13,782 nucleotides of DNA. Origin: Halothece sp964463655 (GTDB taxonomy: Bacteria > Cyanobacteriota > Cyanobacteriia > Cyanobacteriales > Rubidibacteraceae). How positions within the stretch are numbered: position 1 is the first letter of the stretch; every line of letters starts with the position of its first letter. Shown in pieces: positions 7,988 to 13,782 of the stretch. The position numbers and the translations under genes are program-made. The notes under the pieces were generated by a model that was not told the origin of the DNA, searched no databases, and saw only the letters and a program-made list of their open reading frames with translations. The stretch is taken from positions 1 to 13,782 of the forward strand of contig CAYXDG010000085.1 of NCBI GenBank assembly GCA_964463655.1, given 5' to 3'.

Positions 7988-8761
7988 ATGATCAATTGGA
8001 AGACACTACCAAAAGAACGGGGTATTTATCAGATTACCACTGGTAGTGTTAGTTATGTGGGTTTATCAGACAATATCCAATTGCGGGTGAAACAGCATCT
8101 TGATAGTTCTTCTTGTCGGTCTCGGATTATTCTTGATACCCATAAAGCCAAAATTATTGTCTTAGAATTGCTTCCCAATAGTGATGATAAAACCTTGGCG
8201 CTGCGAGAATGGTATTGGTTTTCAAAATTGAAACGCAAGGGTCATATTCTGGTTAATGATCCAAAAACTTTGGGGAGAACAAAAAGCGGTCAGTTTTTTC
8301 CCCCTCAGCAGTCTTCTCCAGCATCCGCTTTCCAACAGCGATCACCTTGGGGATGTGGCTTAAAATTAATGGGAATTTTAACGATCATGGTTTCCTTTTT
8401 TGGCTTTGGGTTTTTTACAGCAGGGAGCTTGATTCAACAAACTTCTCGCCAAGATACAGAAGAGGTTTCTGAAGCCACTTCTTTCACCACCAATGACCCC
8501 GCTCGCGTCCCCTCTTCAGTCAGAGAAATGCAGCCTTTAGATGCTTGTATTGCCCCATTGCGATCAGGAACAGACAAAGAATCGGTGATCGTCTTACAGC
8601 GTCAGTTAGCAGCCCTCGGTTACTATCAAGGAGAGTTTGATGGGGTTTATGGTCTTGGCACTCAAGGGGCAGTTTCTCAATTCCAACGGGATCAGAATTT
8701 GGGAGTTGATGGAATTGTTGGTTGTAACACTCAAGTCGCTATTAATGAAGCGTTAGAGTAA
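7988..8761 (+). CDS. Membrane-anchored GIY-YIG domain protein with peptidoglycan-binding domain
   Basis: A 257-residue three-part protein. Residues 8-95 form a compact GIY-YIG domain: GIY (12-14), YVG (23-25), then Arg33, Glu74 and Asn90, matching the Tyr/Tyr/Arg/Glu/Asn catalytic set of GIY-YIG nucleases. A polar linker (about 97-122) leads to one hydrophobic helix (about 125-149). Residues 190-257 match the PG_binding_1 repeat (VLQRQLAALGYYQG, DGVYG, AVSQFQ, DGIVG). Basic residues before the helix (Arg118, Lys126) suggest a signal anchor with the nuclease-like part in the cytoplasm and the C-terminus in the periplasm; Cys187 and Cys246 could pair there. The start ATG at 7988 has only a weak GGA upstream. 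It is not obviously in an operon, and the next gene is convergent. Function unknown: DNA processing at the envelope is one idea, a non-catalytic fold another. Domain calls are firm, the biological role is not. Confidence 0.85.
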   Translation: MINWKTLPKERGIYQITTGSVSYVGLSDNIQLRVKQHLDSSSCRSRIILDTHKAKIIVLELLPNSDDKTLALREWYWFSKLKRKGHILVNDPKTLGRTKSGQFFPPQQSSPASAFQQRSPWGCGLKLMGILTIMVSFFGFGFFTAGSLIQQTSRQDTEEVSEATSFTTNDPARVPSSVREMQPLDACIAPLRSGTDKESVIVLQRQLAALGYYQGEFDGVYGLGTQGAVSQFQRDQNLGVDGIVGCNTQVAINEALE

Positions 8762-8772
8762 ATTCAGAATAA

Positions 8773-8791
8773 TGGATGATTAAATCATTCA
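8773..8791. other. Palindrome between convergent genes, possible weak terminator
   Basis: TGGATGATT-A-AATCATTCA can form up to nine pairs including one G-T, in the 58-bp gap between two convergent genes. It lacks a T-run on either strand, so a terminator role is only suggested by position. Confidence 0.3.
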
Positions 8792-8819
8792 AAACGCTAA
8801 GTGCTTGAGTGGGGACGTT

Positions 8820-11387
8820 TCAAACAATTAACTGCCAAAATAAAATCGTTAACGTCAAGATGGCAAAATGTTGAGGCAACAGCGATCGCAGCGATCGACG
8901 CTGGATTTTTTGGGTTAAAATGATGGCTAGTAAACAGCCAACAAATAGCAACGTGCCTTGTAAGAAATTAATCACCGCAGGATGAGCAACGGCAACAGGA
9001 AATCCTTCGCCATTTAAGCCAAACGTAGCAAAAGCCACGGGAATTAAGCGCCCCCCTTCTCCTAAGCCTAAATCAAGATAATGGGCTAAATTTGCCACTA
9101 AAACAAGGGGTAAATAACCATAAGCACTTTCCAAAAACGAACGGGGTTTCATGGCAAGTTTTTGCGGGTTGAGAAGGGTTTGGAATTGATACAACAGATC
9201 GATCGCGCTCTGAGCAAAAATCGGAATCAAAGCAGGTAAACTTAACAACAAGACAGACACAGCAAAATGCAGCCAAAAGTTGTCTAAATTTAAAGTTAAG
9301 CCTAAATAACTTTGAATTTCTGGGAGACGATGGAGAAAGACCCCATCTAACAAAAGAAATAATAATGCAACTTCATAAGCATGGGGTTGGTGCGTTGTCC
9401 ATAACTCAATCCCGGGGGGTCGCAAGTTCACTTCTACAGATCGATGGGGACAGGCTTTTAAGCAGGTCATACACAGCACACAATCCCGATTATCATCCAA
9501 TTGTGCAGGATGAGAATACAAGGGACAACCTAATGTTTCCTGTCCTTCTTCTTTTGCGGGTCCGCCTTTATAACATTGATAGGTGGTACACTCAGCCGAA
9601 CAAGTCCCCTGTTGCGCCCGTAGTTCGGTTAGGGACAGTTTAGCAAACATTCCATTCATTCCCCCGATCGGGCAAAGATAGCGACACCAGAAGCGTCGTT
9701 CAAACAGCAGCGAGAAAATGATTGCACCTGCTGTAATCAGCAGCAATAAGCAAGCGGAAAGATAAGCGGTGTTTTGTAAGTTCCACAGTTCCTCCCATAG
9801 CAAAATTAAGGCAAATAAGCCAAATAAAAACCAACCCCCCCATTGTTCCGCAGACTGACGGGGCCACCGTCTCAGTGGACGCGGGAATAGCCACAGAGAA
9901 AGTTTCTGAGTGAGTTCTCCATAGATCATAAACGGACACACGGCGCACCACAGCCGTCCCACAAAGGGAAATGCAATGAGAATCCAGGGCCACCACCAGG
10001 CCCAGAATAAGTTGAGGGCAAAGTTTTCGGAACGGGTTTGTCGGCCCAAGAATAAAATTGCGACAACGATCGTAAAGGCTGGAAGCACAAACCAATAGTT
10101 AAAGCGATCAGGATACCAAACACTCCGCAAAAACCGACGGAAACTGGGAAAGGTGTTTAATAGATTTAAGCGCAGTTGTTTCTTTTTGCTTTGAGAGGGC
10201 CAAACGATTTCTTCTGTCAGGGGTTGTCCTTCTGGGAGTTGCACGATCGCCCGTCGAATCAGATTTTCTAACTCAGTAAGATTATTGGGAAAGTCATACG
10301 CTTGTAGTCTGCGGATCGCTTCAGCCGTGACTTGCGGTTTATTTAAACCTTTCGCCCGACACACCAAACTCATATAATACTTTACCTGATCTTCAATATC
10401 TCCTTTTCGCACTCGCAAGGGAGGAACTTTCAGGGGGTGTTTGACTAATGGATCAAGTTCAGGGATGGTTTTTTCAGAAATGAGAATAATCCGCGCTTGA
10501 CTGGTTTTGGGAGGGGGTAGGGGGAGGGCGCGAGAGACAGGGGCGTAGGTGTTATCTTTAAGGAGTTGTGCGATCGCGCCGATCAAGTCGGGATCGATTT
10601 CTTGAATATTATTCAGCACTAATGTCCCTTTTCCCAACGCTTCCAACAGTCCAAACTTACCATTTGCCCGTCCAAACAATTCAGCGCCACTGGCTTGTAA
10701 CGTGCTACAATCCACTTTAATGATTGGTTCTCGTCGCTGTTGTGAACCAAAATGAATCAACGCTGCGGTGTTATCTTTTCCCAAGCCAGGTTCCCCAAAA
10801 ATTAACACCGATTCACGGTTATCTGAGGCTTGTTTAATCTGTTGTCGTAATCGCACAGCATAGCGACTCCTGCCAATAATTCCTCGTCTAGCTTTGGTTA
10901 CCAAATAAGGCCGTAAAATATAAGCCCGTTCCTGTTCAAAGTTAAGCTGAGAGGAAACAAGCGCCAGTTCTTCAGCTAATTGTTGAGAAAAAACTTGGGT
11001 AATTTCTGGATATTGGGCGATCAGCGATCGCATTTTTTCGCTGTGCAGAAACCAAAAATGACAATCGCTTTTCGTAATCACTGTTTCTCTAGCTGGTTGA
11101 TTCAGAACGATCGCTTGTAGATTTATAATGCTACCTGGGAGTAAACTGATATTTGGGGAAAGTTTTGGGCTAGTGTTTGGTGTCAACTGAGGAGAAGGTT
11201 GACTTTCTAATCGTCCCGCTTGGAGAATATAGAGTCCGAGGGGTTGTGTTTGGGCTTTGACGAGAGTTTGATTCGCTGCGGCGGTTCGTTCTTCTAATAA
11301 GGGCGCGATCGCGCTGAGGACGTTTTCTGGTAAGATTGCTAAGGCTGTTCTTTCTTTTAACCAAGTGACTAATTGGGGAATGCTCAT
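8820..11387 (-). CDS. CRP-like / degenerate NtrC-type AAA+ / polyferredoxin membrane fusion protein
   Basis: An 855-residue fusion. Residues 15-150 resemble a CRP-type cyclic-nucleotide-binding fold (RETVI near 100-104) but lack the Glu of the FGE phosphate cassette. Residues 168-385 are a sigma-54-activator-type AAA+ domain: Walker A GEPGLGKD (198-205) survives, the GAFTGA loop is missing after ELFG (236-239), the Walker B acids are Asn259-Asn260, and the sensor II Arg is Thr371 in NLTELEN. Two helices (about 430-448, 457-476) begin a NapH/NosR/CcoG-like membrane module with CAVCP (Cys481, Cys484) and CRYLCP (Cys568, Cys572). Cys596, 600, 605, 621, 636, 639, 642 and 646 follow, enough for two [4Fe-4S] clusters; about four to five more helices end the protein. 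Cyanobacteria lack sigma-54, so it is not a normal enhancer-binding protein. Inferred role: membrane redox protein with a regulatory or scaffolding cytoplasmic part. Perfect Shine-Dalgarno upstream. Confidence 0.85.
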   Translation of the reverse strand: MSIPQLVTWLKERTALAILPENVLSAIAPLLEERTAAANQTLVKAQTQPLGLYILQAGRLESQPSPQLTPNTSPKLSPNISLLPGSIINLQAIVLNQPARETVITKSDCHFWFLHSEKMRSLIAQYPEITQVFSQQLAEELALVSSQLNFEQERAYILRPYLVTKARRGIIGRSRYAVRLRQQIKQASDNRESVLIFGEPGLGKDNTAALIHFGSQQRREPIIKVDCSTLQASGAELFGRANGKFGLLEALGKGTLVLNNIQEIDPDLIGAIAQLLKDNTYAPVSRALPLPPPKTSQARIILISEKTIPELDPLVKHPLKVPPLRVRKGDIEDQVKYYMSLVCRAKGLNKPQVTAEAIRRLQAYDFPNNLTELENLIRRAIVQLPEGQPLTEEIVWPSQSKKKQLRLNLLNTFPSFRRFLRSVWYPDRFNYWFVLPAFTIVVAILFLGRQTRSENFALNLFWAWWWPWILIAFPFVGRLWCAVCPFMIYGELTQKLSLWLFPRPLRRWPRQSAEQWGGWFLFGLFALILLWEELWNLQNTAYLSACLLLLITAGAIIFSLLFERRFWCRYLCPIGGMNGMFAKLSLTELRAQQGTCSAECTTYQCYKGGPAKEEGQETLGCPLYSHPAQLDDNRDCVLCMTCLKACPHRSVEVNLRPPGIELWTTHQPHAYEVALLFLLLDGVFLHRLPEIQSYLGLTLNLDNFWLHFAVSVLLLSLPALIPIFAQSAIDLLYQFQTLLNPQKLAMKPRSFLESAYGYLPLVLVANLAHYLDLGLGEGGRLIPVAFATFGLNGEGFPVAVAHPAVINFLQGTLLFVGCLLAIILTQKIQRRSLRSLLPQHFAILTLTILFWQLIV

Positions 11388-11393
11388 TCCTTC

Positions 11394-11399
11394 CCTCCT
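11394..11399 (-). promoter_or_regulatory. Strong Shine-Dalgarno of the 855-residue fusion gene
   Basis: On the minus strand AGGAGG ends six bases before the ATG at 11387. It is the only full consensus ribosome site seen before a gene in this window, and it fixes the start. Confidence 0.85.
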
Positions 11400-11454
11400 A
11401 ATTCTCTTTAATTCACATTTTATGATTTTCCAGCCCCTGTCGGGATTAAGTTTT

Positions 11455-11544
11455 ATGATTGAACCAATTAATTTCTTAGTTCCCCTTGCCTTACTAGGTT
11501 TAATTGTCTTAGCAGCGATTTTTTTTGCCTCTCGTTCCCGTTAA
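11455..11544 (+). CDS. Candidate 29-residue single-pass membrane peptide
   Basis: A short reading frame in the 223-bp divergent gap encodes MIEPINFLVPLALLGLI and then VLAAIFFASRSR: an acidic N-terminus, one clean hydrophobic helix (about residues 6-25) and a basic Ser-Arg tail. This is the design of the tiny subunits of photosynthetic and respiratory membrane complexes (PetG, PsbM and similar), but I cannot match it to a named one. GGGAT lies about 9 nt upstream of the chosen ATG. An in-frame ATG at 11422 would add 11 residues (MIFQPLSGLSF). It ends 66 bp before pixD on the same strand. Length alone makes chance possible; the uniform hydrophobicity flanked by charged ends argues for a real gene. 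Confidence 0.5.
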   Translation: MIEPINFLVPLALLGLIVLAAIFFASRSR

Positions 11545-11610
11545 CCCTTTTTCTCACCGTGCGATCAGTTGTTTACTCTACCCACAATTTAGTGATAAAA
11601 ATAAAATAAT

Positions 11611-12042
11611 ATGGTTTTATGTCGTCTAATTTATTCTAGCCAAGCCATTGCAGGTTTAGCCTATCCAGATTTGAAAGATATTATGGAAAAATCAGAAAAA
11701 AATAACCTTCCTGTTGGCATTTCGGGGATGCTTTGCTACGGAAATAAGAAATTTTTACAAATATTAGAAGGAGAACGAAAAACCGTTAGCGAAACTTACG
11801 AAAGAATTCTCAAAGATGAAAGACATGAGAATAGCCAACTGATTGAATTTGTTGAAATTGAAAGTCGGCTCTTTACAAACTGGTCAATGAAAGTAGTTCA
11901 ATTGGGAGAAGATTTTTCAGAAAACGTTAAAGCCTTATGTCTCAAATATTCAACTTCTGTGGAATTAGATACCACACAAATGACGAGTAAACAATGTCTA
12001 GAGTTTCTCAAAGAGTTATCAGCATTGGTAGCAACAGCTTAA
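11611..12042 (+). CDS. pixD: BLUF blue-light photoreceptor, PixD type
   Basis: A 143-residue single-domain BLUF protein that binds FAD non-covalently and rearranges its hydrogen bonds in blue light. Tyr8 (in RLIYSSQ), Asn31/Asn32, Gln50 (in FLQILEGE), Trp91 and Met93 (NWSMK) fall on the same numbers as the photoactive residues of Synechocystis PixD (Slr1694), and the C-terminal two-helix cap (SKQCLEFL) is also of PixD kind. In Synechocystis PixD forms a light-sensitive complex with the response regulator PixE to control phototaxis; no pixE is present here. The start ATG lacks a Shine-Dalgarno, preceded by an A-rich leader. The next gene starts 0-3 nt after the stop and in the same frame, so the two are almost certainly co-transcribed. 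Confidence 0.9.
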   Translation: MVLCRLIYSSQAIAGLAYPDLKDIMEKSEKNNLPVGISGMLCYGNKKFLQILEGERKTVSETYERILKDERHENSQLIEFVEIESRLFTNWSMKVVQLGEDFSENVKALCLKYSTSVELDTTQMTSKQCLEFLKELSALVATA

Positions 12043-12045
12043 GTG

Positions 12046-13173
12046 ATGAAAAACTACGATTGCTTAGTAATTGGCGGGGGAATTACAGGGAGTGCATTAG
12101 CGTATGAATTGCAAAGTCAGGGGTTAAAAGTGTTATTATTAGAATCTAGTTCTTCCCTTGATAATGCAACCCGTTATAGTTACGGAGGGCTTCCTTTTTG
12201 GGCGGGAACATCTCCTGAAATGAGAGAACTTTGTTCTGAAGGAATTCGTCTCCATCGGGAACTTCCAGAAACTCTTGATGGGGATACAGAATTTCAAGAA
12301 ATTAATTTGTTGTTAACCATTAGAAAAGAGGAATCGCCCGAAGCAAGTGTCAAGCAATATCAAGACTGTGAAATTCCGCCACAATTATTGAGTGTTGAGG
12401 AAACTTGCGAGTTAGAACCTTTAATAAATCCTAGGGCGATCGCGGGATCGATTTGTTTTCCGCACGGTCATATTAATCCCCAAAAAACTAATGAAGCCTA
12501 TCTAAACACCTTCACTCGCTTAGGCGGAGAAATCGCTCAAGAAGCGGTCAATTCTTTTCAAATTAAAGGAGATAAAATTCTTGGAGTCACCAGTTCAAAA
12601 CAGACGTATTATGGAGAAAAGACGGTGATCTGTGCTGGCGGACAGACGCGCAAATTATTAACTGAAATTGGGGTCAAACTTCCTGTCTATTTCACCCATG
12701 CTGAACTATTAGAAACGCCTCCTGTTGATTTAAAATTAAATAGTCTAATTATGCCAGCAAATGACCAACGCTTGCGCTTAGAATCAACAGCAACCACTCC
12801 AGAAAAAGAAGACTTGTGGGATCAACCAAGACAGAAACTAGCAGACGCTGTGCTCGATCGCGGTGCAATTCAATTTCGCGATCGCCATCTTTGTATTGGT
12901 CAAATTAGCCGAACACTCAGCGATCTTGATGCTAAGATTGACTCAAGAGAAAGTGAGGCTTGGCTGCGTCAAGAAATCGGAGAATTATTCCCAACTTTAA
13001 AAAATGTCCCTGCAACTTTAAAGCGCTGTTTAATTGCCTTTAGTCCCAATCGTCAATCGGCGATCGGGAAAATAGAAAACTATAAAGGAGTTTATCTTTT
13101 TTCTGGATTTACCAGTCCTCTTTTATTTGCCCCTATTTTAGCCAGAAAGTTCGCGCGATCGCTAGGAAGTTAA
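12046..13173 (+). CDS. FAD-dependent oxidoreductase, DAO (amine/glycine oxidase-like) family
   Basis: A 375-residue flavoprotein of the D-amino-acid oxidase/glycine oxidase superfamily. The N-terminal dinucleotide fold shows YDCLVIGGGITGSALAYEL with glycines 10, 12 and 15 and the ribose-binding Glu33 (LLLES). A middle region GSICFPHGHINPQKTNEAY resembles the family's substrate-loop segment, and the C-terminal LFSGFTSPLLFAPILAR is the usual final flavin contact. Substrate unknown; a sarcosine or glycine oxidase-like reaction on a small amine is the family expectation. The start is ATG at 12046; a GTG directly before it (12043) immediately follows the pixD TAA and would add one residue. No Shine-Dalgarno is seen, so translation may depend on coupling to pixD. 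No terminator is evident downstream. Confidence 0.85.
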   Translation: MKNYDCLVIGGGITGSALAYELQSQGLKVLLLESSSSLDNATRYSYGGLPFWAGTSPEMRELCSEGIRLHRELPETLDGDTEFQEINLLLTIRKEESPEASVKQYQDCEIPPQLLSVEETCELEPLINPRAIAGSICFPHGHINPQKTNEAYLNTFTRLGGEIAQEAVNSFQIKGDKILGVTSSKQTYYGEKTVICAGGQTRKLLTEIGVKLPVYFTHAELLETPPVDLKLNSLIMPANDQRLRLESTATTPEKEDLWDQPRQKLADAVLDRGAIQFRDRHLCIGQISRTLSDLDAKIDSRESEAWLRQEIGELFPTLKNVPATLKRCLIAFSPNRQSAIGKIENYKGVYLFSGFTSPLLFAPILARKFARSLGS

Positions 13174-13246
13174 TCAAGCAGATTGACACTCAAGAAAACA
13201 TTTTTTCTTTTTTCCCTTGCCAGGGGAGGTATTAAGCATCAATAAT

Positions 13247-13500
13247 TTAGCGAATTATCTGTGCTTCTCCAAGGGGAGAAAAACGAATTTCAATCCGTCT
13301 GCGGGTCGAATCTGAATCGCGATCAACGGGCGCAAATGCTTCAGAATTGGGAAGGAATAATTGGGCTGCGGAGTAAGCATGAAATTGAACATTTTGCAAC
13401 TTTCCTTGTGCTTGAATTGCCTGTAATTCTTTCACAACCGACAGCGATCGCATTAACCCTAAATCTGCATTTGATCCTGGTTGTAATTCAGTCATTGATA
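13247..13500 (-). pseudogene. OmpA-family C-terminal fragment, truncated by an IS1 remnant
   Basis: On the minus strand the reading ends in a clear OmpA/MotB-type C-terminus: SNADLGLMRSLSVVKEL (the helix after the peptidoglycan-contacting Asp), LQNVQFHAYSAAQLFLPN, then the family's closing motif DSTRRRIEIRF and a nine-residue tail before the stop. About 82 residues are recognisable, from an ATG codon at 13495. Upstream of roughly 13500 the frame runs into the antisense of an IS1 transposase, so the signal peptide, N-terminal region and first half of the OmpA domain are missing. The remaining stub is unlikely to be made or exported. Confidence 0.75.
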
Positions 13501-13503
13501 CGT

Positions 13504-13728
13504 ACCCATTATGGAAAACAACGTTTCCGTTGTCACCGATTGTGGGCGACAATTTGTTAAGAATCCTTCTCGTCAACCGGTTTCTCAAGAAAAGCGTGAT
13601 TTAATTGATAAATTACTCAAAGAACGTCTAGCTTTCTTCAGCGATGCGTTTCACGCTCGGTCTTCGACCTACGCGCGAGTAGCAGAGGTTTCGGAACGTT
13701 GGTTGCAAAACTATGTTAATCAAAAATA
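13504..13728 (+). pseudogene. IS1-family transposase N-terminal remnant, frameshifted
   Basis: The fragment reads THYGKQRFRCH in one frame (13504-13536) and, after one extra C at about 13537, DCGRQFVKNPSRQPVSQEKR, then DLIDKLLKERLA and RVAEVSERWLQNYVNQKY in the next. This is the zinc-finger and helix-turn-helix N-terminal region of IS1-family InsA-type proteins. The first residues including the leading CPxC are lost at the junction with the OmpA fragment, the C-terminal catalytic half is absent, and a 39-nt segment (13634-13672) replaces the expected four codons in the helix-turn-helix. The remnant stops where the right 46-bp repeat begins. Long open frames across this area are by-products, not genes. 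Confidence 0.8.
13634..13672. other. Foreign 39-nt segment inside the IS1 remnant
   Basis: IS1 proteins have about four residues (LAGI) between RLA and ARV; here 13 codons stand there, a net gain of 27 nt in frame. The segment contains two small hairpins (GCG-TTTCA-CGC and GGTC-TTC-GACC) and resembles small GC-rich interspersed repeats of cyanobacteria. Whether it is an insertion or a replacement is not decided. Confidence 0.45.
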
Positions 13729-13774
13729 TTATCAAAAATTTGGGTCTAAAACCCCGTCCTTCTAGGACGGCTTT
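13729..13774. repeat. 46-bp palindromic repeat, right copy, inverted relative to the left one
   Basis: The hairpin CCGTCCT (13754-13760), loop TCT, AGGACGG (13764-13770) is preceded by GGGTCTAAAACCCC. Reverse-complemented, the segment matches 9-54 at about 44 of 46 positions; the two differences sit in the AAACCC arm and in the A/T run. The inner boundary falls exactly where IS1 similarity ends, which suggests that this repeat or the element it ends inserted into the IS1 copy. Beyond 13774 the outer flank does not match that of the left copy. Confidence 0.75.
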
Positions 13775-13782
13775 ATATTTTT

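Noticed and set aside
9700..10095. Open frame of 131 codons on the minus strand inside the 855-residue gene
   Set aside because: It overlaps the iron-sulphur membrane module in another frame and has no recognisable domain; it is a shadow.
8820..11387. A functional sigma-54 enhancer-binding transcription activator
   Set aside because: The GAFTGA loop, Walker B acids and sensor II Arg are missing, there is no C-terminal helix-turn-helix, and cyanobacteria lack sigma-54.
13261..13560. Open frame of 99 codons on the plus strand
   Set aside because: Its first part is antisense to the OmpA fragment and only the last few codons are IS1 sequence before the frameshift.
9..13774. The whole window as a composite transposon carrying cargo between inverted repeats
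   Set aside because: The interior genes are core cyanobacterial functions (sbcC, htpG, crtP-crtB, pixD) with HIP1 sites throughout, and no transposase accompanies the repeats. Single-strand IS200/IS605 elements do not use terminal inverted repeats in this way.

Overview
The window is chromosomal DNA from a cyanobacterium. Three things show this: many HIP1 octamers (GCGATCGC and close variants, inside genes of both strands), a plant-type phytoene desaturase followed by phytoene synthase (crtP-crtB), and a BLUF photoreceptor of the PixD type. The species cannot be resolved from this stretch alone.

Layout from left to right. A 46-bp palindromic repeat at the extreme left (9-54) abuts sbcC, the Rad50-like subunit of the SbcCD nuclease, followed by htpG (Hsp90) with a clear intrinsic terminator. 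Next comes the carotenoid pair crtP (TATAAT box upstream) and crtB, which together convert geranylgeranyl diphosphate to zeta-carotene. A short intergenic patch with two heptamer arrays and a hairpin repeat leads to a three-part protein: a GIY-YIG domain, one membrane helix and a peptidoglycan-binding domain. Convergent to it on the minus strand is an 855-residue protein joining a CRP-like domain, a degenerate sigma-54-activator-type AAA+ domain and a membrane iron-sulphur (NapH/NosR-like) module. Divergent from that gene are a candidate 29-residue membrane peptide, pixD and a DAO-type FAD oxidoreductase. The last two are almost contiguous and in the same reading frame.

The right end (13247-13774) is a graveyard. 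It holds the C-terminal stub of an OmpA-family protein (minus strand), cut off by a decayed and frameshifted IS1-family transposase fragment. That fragment is in turn cut by a second copy of the 46-bp repeat, in inverted orientation to the first. The repeat resembles the hairpin-bearing ends of IS200/IS605-type (TnpB) elements, but no tnpA or tnpB gene lies in the window.

Most of the window is ordinary housekeeping and photosynthetic-lifestyle DNA. The two unusual items are the pseudo-AAA+/polyferredoxin fusion and the membrane-anchored GIY-YIG/peptidoglycan-binding fusion. I see no CRISPR array, tRNA, rRNA or recognised defence island.
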